Assembly: GCF_006442545.2 (NCBI RefSeq)
Contig: NZ_CP083952.1
Span: 2,721,501 to 2,785,500 of the forward strand
Origin: Mesorhizobium sp. B2-1-8
GTDB taxonomy: Bacteria > Pseudomonadota > Alphaproteobacteria > Rhizobiales > Rhizobiaceae
Direction of reading: 5' to 3'
Length of the DNA stretch: 64,000 nt
Part shown: piece by piece, positions 59,674 to 64,000 of the stretch
Layout of the letters: the number at the start of each line of letters is the position of its first letter
Position numbering within the stretch: the stretch's first letter is position 1
Program-made: the position numbers and the translations under genes
Notes under the pieces: model-generated
Databases searched by the model: none
Told to the model about the DNA's origin: nothing
What the model saw: the letters and a program-made list of their open reading frames with translations, nothing else

Positions 59674-61436
59674 GACTGGACCAATGGGCCGGGATGCTTG
59701 AGATATTGGTCGCGGATTGCCGTTGCCGCCCATAGGGCAAGCGCGCTCACCGTGCCGGTCGGATTATAGCCGCTGTTATGAGGGAAGGCGCTGGCGCCGA
59801 CGACGAAGAGGTTCGGCACGTCCCAGTGCTGGAGATAGCGGTTGACCACGCTTTCCCGCCGGTTGACGCCCATGATCGCCCCGCCCGTATTATGCGTGGA
59901 CTGATAAGGCGCGATGTCGTAGTGCGGACCGCGTGGCGATTTCTTGATTTCGCGCGGTTTCATAGCGTTTGCGATGTCCACCATCTTGCCCATGGCGAAA
60001 TCCTGCAGCTTCAACTCGTTCTGCTTGAAATCGTAGGTCATGCGCATCAGCGGGCGCCCGTAGACGTCGCGATAGGTCGGGTCGAGGTCGAGATAGTTGG
60101 CCTTGTTGGGCATTACCGACCCCATCAGGGACAGCGACATAGAGGTCAGGTAGTTCTTCACGAACGCCTGCTTCCATTTGGCCCCCCATTTCGGCGTGCC
60201 TTCCGGCAGCAGCTCCGTCTCGATCGGCCTGCCGGTGGTCATATAGCCGCCAATGTAGCCGCCGTGGATGAAGCCGAGGCCGGCATGGTCGAAATTGTCG
60301 CCGTTCCAGTCGTCGACGATCATGCCCAGAGCGCCGGCGCCGACGAAGGGATTGAGGAGCTTGTCGTCGAAGAAAACGTCGACGGAAGGGGTGAGCTGGT
60401 AGCAGTAGTTCTTGCCAAGCGTTCCTTGCCCGGTCGCCGGATCGTATCTGGTGCCGATGCCCGAGGCCATCAAAAGGTGCACGTTGTGCAGGATGTAGGC
60501 GCAGACGATGACGAGCTCGGCCGGCTGCTCGAATTCGTTGCCATGGGCGTCGACATAGGTCACGCCAGTGGCATGCGCGCCGGAACCATCGAGGTTGATC
60601 CGCGTCACCTCGCACTCTGTCCGCAGGGTGAAGTTCTTCCTCTGCATGAGCACCGGCAGGATGGTCGTCTGGGCGCTCGCCTTGGAATAGTTCCCGCAGC
60701 CGAATTTCTCGCAGAAGCCGCAATAGGTGCAGGGCGCCATGCTGACGCCCAGCGGATTCGTATAGGCTTGTGACATGTTGCCCGAAGGGCATGGAAACGG
60801 GTGCAGTTTCAACGATGCGGCCGCTTCGCCGAACAACATGGGGCCATAAGTCTGCTTCATCGGGGGTGTCGGGTAAGGCTTGGAGCGCGGGCCTTCGAAA
60901 GGGTTGCCTCCGGCCTGTTTCTGCCCCTTCAGATTGCCGGTCTGGCCCGAGATGCCGCACAGCTCTTCCCAACGCGTGTAGTGAGGCTCCAGTTCGTCAT
61001 AGGTGACGCCCCAGTCCTGAAGCGTCATATCCGGAGGGATCATCGCCTCCCCGTAACGAGCGGCAGTCTGGCGGCGGATTTCGAAATCGTAAGGCAGGAA
61101 ACGGAACGCCTGGCCGTTCCAGTGCAGGATCGAGCCACCGACGCCGGTACCCGGCAGGAACGAACCGAGGCGTCGCATCGGCAAGGCCGTCTGGTCGGGC
61201 GTGTTGCGGAAGGTGAGTGTCTCCTGCGCGGTCTGCTCGAACAGGTGTCCATGGTAACGATAGCGCAATTCATCCTGGATGAAGGACGGCGCGAAATCGG
61301 TACTGGTCTCGCGCCAGCTGCCGCGCTCGATCGCCAGCACGTCGTGGCCGGCGGCGGTAAGCTCCTGCGCCATGATCGCCCCGGTCCAGCCGAACCCGAC
61401 CAGCAGCACGTCGACGCCGGGAAGCCTTTGCGCCAT
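59670..61436 (-). CDS. GMC family flavoprotein (gluconate 2-dehydrogenase alpha-like)
   Basis: A 588-residue FAD oxidoreductase. The FAD motif is VDVLLVGFGWTGAIMAQELT (about 8-27, GFGWTG). The GMC signatures are PGTGVGGSILHWNGQAFRF and NTGGAIMGVN, with a C-terminal NPTGTVSALALWAA. Cys-rich CTYCGFCEKFGCGNY (about 240-255) fits an Fe-S or structural site as in gluconate 2-dehydrogenase alpha subunits. It oxidises a sugar acid or polyol; its gamma partner precedes it by 5 bp and the cytochrome follows with a 4-bp overlap. Confidence 0.92.
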   Translation of the reverse strand: MAQRLPGVDVLLVGFGWTGAIMAQELTAAGHDVLAIERGSWRETSTDFAPSFIQDELRYRYHGHLFEQTAQETLTFRNTPDQTALPMRRLGSFLPGTGVGGSILHWNGQAFRFLPYDFEIRRQTAARYGEAMIPPDMTLQDWGVTYDELEPHYTRWEELCGISGQTGNLKGQKQAGGNPFEGPRSKPYPTPPMKQTYGPMLFGEAAASLKLHPFPCPSGNMSQAYTNPLGVSMAPCTYCGFCEKFGCGNYSKASAQTTILPVLMQRKNFTLRTECEVTRINLDGSGAHATGVTYVDAHGNEFEQPAELVIVCAYILHNVHLLMASGIGTRYDPATGQGTLGKNYCYQLTPSVDVFFDDKLLNPFVGAGALGMIVDDWNGDNFDHAGLGFIHGGYIGGYMTTGRPIETELLPEGTPKWGAKWKQAFVKNYLTSMSLSLMGSVMPNKANYLDLDPTYRDVYGRPLMRMTYDFKQNELKLQDFAMGKMVDIANAMKPREIKKSPRGPHYDIAPYQSTHNTGGAIMGVNRRESVVNRYLQHWDVPNLFVVGASAFPHNSGYNPTGTVSALALWAATAIRDQYLKHPGPLVQS

Positions 61437-61441
61437 GCCTG

Positions 61442-62197
61442 TTATCCCGCGCCGTTCCACGCCGGCCTGCCGCGAATGCCGACCGGCGGCTGGTCATAGC
61501 GTTCACCGTGCCGATCAACCCAATCCAGGTAGTTGTAGCGCGCGCCCGGGAAGCCCAGCATCTTCCAGCCAGCCATGTCCTTGTTGCCGCCATAGATCGG
61601 GTCCGAAAACATCCCTTCCTTGGTGTTTTGCCAAAGCATCTGGAAGAAGGTCTTGGCGTCTGCCCCGCCGAGATCGACCTTGCCACCCTCGAGGTCCGAA
61701 AGCATCGCATCTTGCGCTTCAACCGGGAGGTCCGCGAACAGCTTGCCCCCCTGCGCCGACATCGTATGTTCGTCGATCGCCTTGATAGCCGCGCGATAGA
61801 GATCGGCGGGCGTCATTCGCGACTGAAAGCCCTGCGTTTTCTCGCCCTTTGCCCACGGGCCCTGCATGTACCAATTGCCCGCGCGGCCATACGCGCCGGC
61901 AAGCTGATGGTCTATGAAAAGTGCCACCCCGCACGCCTTGGCGCCGGGACCGAGGTCGTCCTCAGGGATCAGTCTTTCAGTCGCCGACTGCACGAACGCG
62001 GCCTCGGCGGGCGTGAAGAAGGCAAACCCAGGGTTTTCGAGCGGCACGGGCGCATCGGCCTGATGCGGCAGCCAGGGGTCGTCGACGCCGCCTTTGATTT
62101 CCCGTGCAGCGGCCGTATTCGCGCCGAGCGTCACCGATGCCGCCGCCGAGGCTCCAACTGTCAGGATCTGGCGGCGACTGAAAGTGTTCGCGGGCAT
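61442..62197 (-). CDS. Gluconate 2-dehydrogenase subunit 3-like (gamma) protein
   Basis: A 251-residue partner of the GMC flavoprotein. The N-terminus is a Tat signal (SRRQILTVGASAAASVTLGA). The domain reads FFTPAEAAFVQSATERLIPE, then GVALFIDHQLAGAYG and FGNKDMAGWKMLGFPGARYN-type motif (GGNKDMAGWKMLGFPG). The partner carries the Tat signal, so the complex is probably exported folded and cofactor-loaded. First gene of the minus-strand three-gene operon. ATG at 62197. Confidence 0.92.
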   Translation of the reverse strand: MPANTFSRRQILTVGASAAASVTLGANTAAAREIKGGVDDPWLPHQADAPVPLENPGFAFFTPAEAAFVQSATERLIPEDDLGPGAKACGVALFIDHQLAGAYGRAGNWYMQGPWAKGEKTQGFQSRMTPADLYRAAIKAIDEHTMSAQGGKLFADLPVEAQDAMLSDLEGGKVDLGGADAKTFFQMLWQNTKEGMFSDPIYGGNKDMAGWKMLGFPGARYNYLDWVDRHGERYDQPPVGIRGRPAWNGAG

Positions 62198-62444
62198 GGG
62201 AAGCGTCCATCGGATATGACGCTCCAACCTTCGAAATGATGGATTGTTCCCTGGCAGGGCCAATTTACCTTGCCGAACGAATTGAGCGGCGAGGAAACGG
62301 CGTTCTGAGAAAACCTTCGCCCGTTCTCTCTCAGCCGGCGGCGGGAAGACCGCAACGAAACGAGCCGGCTCTCTGGTCGCGGCGGTCTCGTTGTGGGATG
62401 GAGGCGCCCGTGTACTTTCTACGGTGGTTGGCAAGGGGTTTGGG

Positions 62445-62810
62445 ATGAGAATTGTGACGGGGCTTGCATTGTCGGCATTGGCCGCGACGATGGCTGGATG
62501 CGCGACGTCTCCGGTCGACTATGGAGCCTCGCTTTCGCAGCAGGACCAGAAATGGGCGACGCCGCAATGCCAGCAAGCCCGGGCGAGGGCTTCGGACTAC
62601 GCGGTCCGCGAAAAACAGCACCCGGGTTGGGAATTCGTCGCACTTGGCCCCTACGGGTTGGGGATCATAGCGGCCACCAAGGAGCACGAGCAGAAGCAAC
62701 GAAAGCTGCTCGCCCGCAACGTGCACCTGCAATGTTCGAGCCTTCCCCTGCCGAAGGAGTTACAGGGCGATTTGAGCCCCGCCGGCCCAGACAAGGCGAA
62801 ATATCCATAA
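62445..62810 (+). CDS. Putative lipoprotein
   Basis: A 121-residue exported lipoprotein. The signal and lipobox are LALSALAATMAGCATSPVDY (Cys19 after MAG). The mature part is helical, with QKWATPQCQQARARASDYAV and a hydrophobic WEFVALGPYGLGIIAATKEH. AAGGGG precedes the ATG. Function unknown. It is divergent from the dehydrogenase operon. Confidence 0.78.
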   Translation: MRIVTGLALSALAATMAGCATSPVDYGASLSQQDQKWATPQCQQARARASDYAVREKQHPGWEFVALGPYGLGIIAATKEHEQKQRKLLARNVHLQCSSLPLPKELQGDLSPAGPDKAKYP

Positions 62811-62835
62811 CCTGAAAACCGCCACGGATTTGCTT

Positions 62836-63564
62836 CTAGCGTAGCAATCCTTCTGCCTCGAACGTGTCCCAACCTTCGAGCTTTGGCGCATCATCCTTTC
62901 CGGAATTTCTGGTACGGCGAGCGTTGCCGGTGCGCTTGCCTGCTCGCGTCAGTGCGGCCTTGCCGGCCCCGCGCCGTCTGTTTTCGGACGCTTCCAGCGC
63001 ATCCTCCTCCCGCCAGGCGGTCGCCAGGTCGCGATCGAGAACGTCCTCGATGTGGCGTGGATCGAAGACATGGAAGGTCACGGCCTTGGATCGCCCGCGC
63101 ATCTTCACGGTGCGCGTGCCGATGCTTTTCAGGCGACCATCCCTGAGCCATTTGTGTCGTTCGCGCGACGAGATGGCGAGAATGTCCTCCGCCTCTCGCG
63201 GAAGCACGGGCAGTGCCTCGATTCCCTCCAGCGTCCTGGAGATGGTTGCCGAGGCGGCCTCAAACGCATCCGCGTCGGTCTGCGCCGTGCGCAAGACAAT
63301 GCGGCCCGTCTCGGCCTTGGCAAATTTCCGCACCGTCCACGGCAGCTTGGCTCGAACTTCGCGTTCGATCCCCTTCAGGCGCAAGGAAGACCCAAGTGTC
63401 GCCGCTGGCGACAGCGGCCATTCGGCAACCATTGACGCGGTGCCCGTGCCTTGCTCGGCCGCGCGATTGGGGGCGGTGGCAATTTTCGCCGCGATGCCGC
63501 TCAGGATCTTCCGAAAGGAGCCGCGCTTCTTGTGTGCAGGGCTCATGTCTCTTTTTGCGCTCAT
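62836..63564 (-). CDS. Basic protein with possible DNA-binding segment
   Basis: A 242-residue basic protein. Residues 120-180 include PREAEDILAISSRERHKWLR, RDGRLKSIGTRTVKMRGRSK and FHVFDPRHIEDVLDRD, which resemble a MerR/excisionase-like HTH with wing. Both termini are Arg/Lys-rich and low in structure (AHKKRGSFRKILS; RTGNARRTRN). Function unknown; a plasmid- or phage-type DNA-binding role is possible. Start at 63564; ATG at 63546 has a better ribosome site. Confidence 0.6.
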   Translation of the reverse strand: MSAKRDMSPAHKKRGSFRKILSGIAAKIATAPNRAAEQGTGTASMVAEWPLSPAATLGSSLRLKGIEREVRAKLPWTVRKFAKAETGRIVLRTAQTDADAFEAASATISRTLEGIEALPVLPREAEDILAISSRERHKWLRDGRLKSIGTRTVKMRGRSKAVTFHVFDPRHIEDVLDRDLATAWREEDALEASENRRRGAGKAALTRAGKRTGNARRTRNSGKDDAPKLEGWDTFEAEGLLR

Positions 63565-63709
63565 TAGGTGCCTGCCGTGGAACGATCGTTCGCACGACAG
63601 ACAACCGAAATCAGGATCAACAGTTCCCCAGGCATGCGCAGGCGGGGGTAGTGCATCAGTTTGAAATCTGCAAACTTAGCCCGCGCTTTATGAGAGATGG
63701 CACGCGGGT

Positions 63710-64000
63710 TCAACCAAGCCAATGATGTGCCATCCAGGCGAGATATAAGCCGGCTATGACCGCATGGATCAGACCGAATGAGCTTTTGGTGACGGGGTCG
63801 TGGTACGCTACGCGTCGCGGCCGATAGAATAGCAATTGTCGTTGCGAAACGATTAACATTCGCTCCATCTCGCGGTCCGCTTCCCGTCTCGCCAGTTTCG
63901 TATCCAGGAGCTCCTGAGCGTAGAGCTGTCTCGTATGCTCCAAAGCCGAAAGTGAGTTGTCATCAAGCCACCCTTTGAATTTTCCAGGTCTGATGAGGAC
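63710..64000 (-). CDS. Hypothetical protein, C-terminal part (cut by window end)
   Basis: The frame is open to the window edge, 96 codons visible; the gene starts beyond 64000. The visible part begins VLIRPGKFKGWLDDNSLSAL, continues with a charged helix (HTRQLYAQELLDTK) and ends in a hydrophobic segment (GLIHAVIAGLYLAWMAHHWL), so it is probably a C-terminally membrane-anchored protein. A TTG at 63943 could be read as a start, but the upstream sequence is equally protein-like. Confidence 0.6.
   Translation of the reverse strand, partial: VLIRPGKFKGWLDDNSLSALEHTRQLYAQELLDTKLARREADREMERMLIVSQRQLLFYRPRRVAYHDPVTKSSFGLIHAVIAGLYLAWMAHHWLG

Overview
The window reads as chromosome of a high-GC alphaproteobacterium of the Mesorhizobium type (order Hyphomicrobiales). 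The evidence is the gene families present (DUF982, DUF1236, GcrA, a SyrA-type exopolysaccharide repressor), many short mosaic palindromes of the RIME kind between genes, and a stem-loop repeat of the form ATGCATGTCG...CGACATGCAT. This assignment is inferred from content, not from a marker gene. No rRNA, tRNA, CRISPR array or complete insertion sequence was recognised.

Layout. 1-1463: end of a ribose-type sugar ABC transporter operon. 1565-7054: a prophage-like early region without structural genes (S24 repressor, GcrA-like regulator, two DUF982 proteins, DUF1376 and DUF6456 proteins), with an 18-bp motif repeated in inverted orientation at 1984 and 3343. 7079-10491: a restriction-modification island with a minus-strand operon vsr, cytosine-5 methyltransferase, Eco29kI-like GIY-YIG nuclease, and a divergent HNH endonuclease. 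10565-21688: mixed metabolism and regulation, including a TetR/SDR/alcohol dehydrogenase locus with a paired operator and an isolated 28-residue RiPP-precursor-like gene at 19670.

21783-34894 is a Wzx/Wzy-type surface polysaccharide locus: a GINT1-like glycosyltransferase, a Wzz/ExoP chain-length protein whose kinase domain has lost its Walker A motif, a polymerase, a GH5 hydrolase, two GT4 glycosyltransferases, a flippase and two tandem CelD-type acyltransferases. No initiating sugar-phosphate transferase or outer-membrane exporter lies in the window. 35276-40482 is a non-homologous end-joining cassette (LigD, Ku and a BRCT-like/MerR-like/TPR protein overlapping ku), bracketed by two related inverted-repeat elements. 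An alpha/beta hydrolase and exonuclease III follow. 41938-45557 is a gene-poor kilobase and then a three-gene sugar-modification island (FdtA-like isomerase, FAD oxidoreductase, GT2).

45592-64000 holds a sulfotransferase, a SyrA-like protein, several small secreted proteins, a GST (YghU), an HtrA-like protein lacking its catalytic triad, a LysR regulator, a MarR/cupin pair with a clear double operator, an ABC-F ATPase, and a three-subunit membrane dehydrogenase of the gluconate 2-dehydrogenase type (gamma, GMC flavoprotein, triheme cytochrome c). The last gene runs off the right edge.
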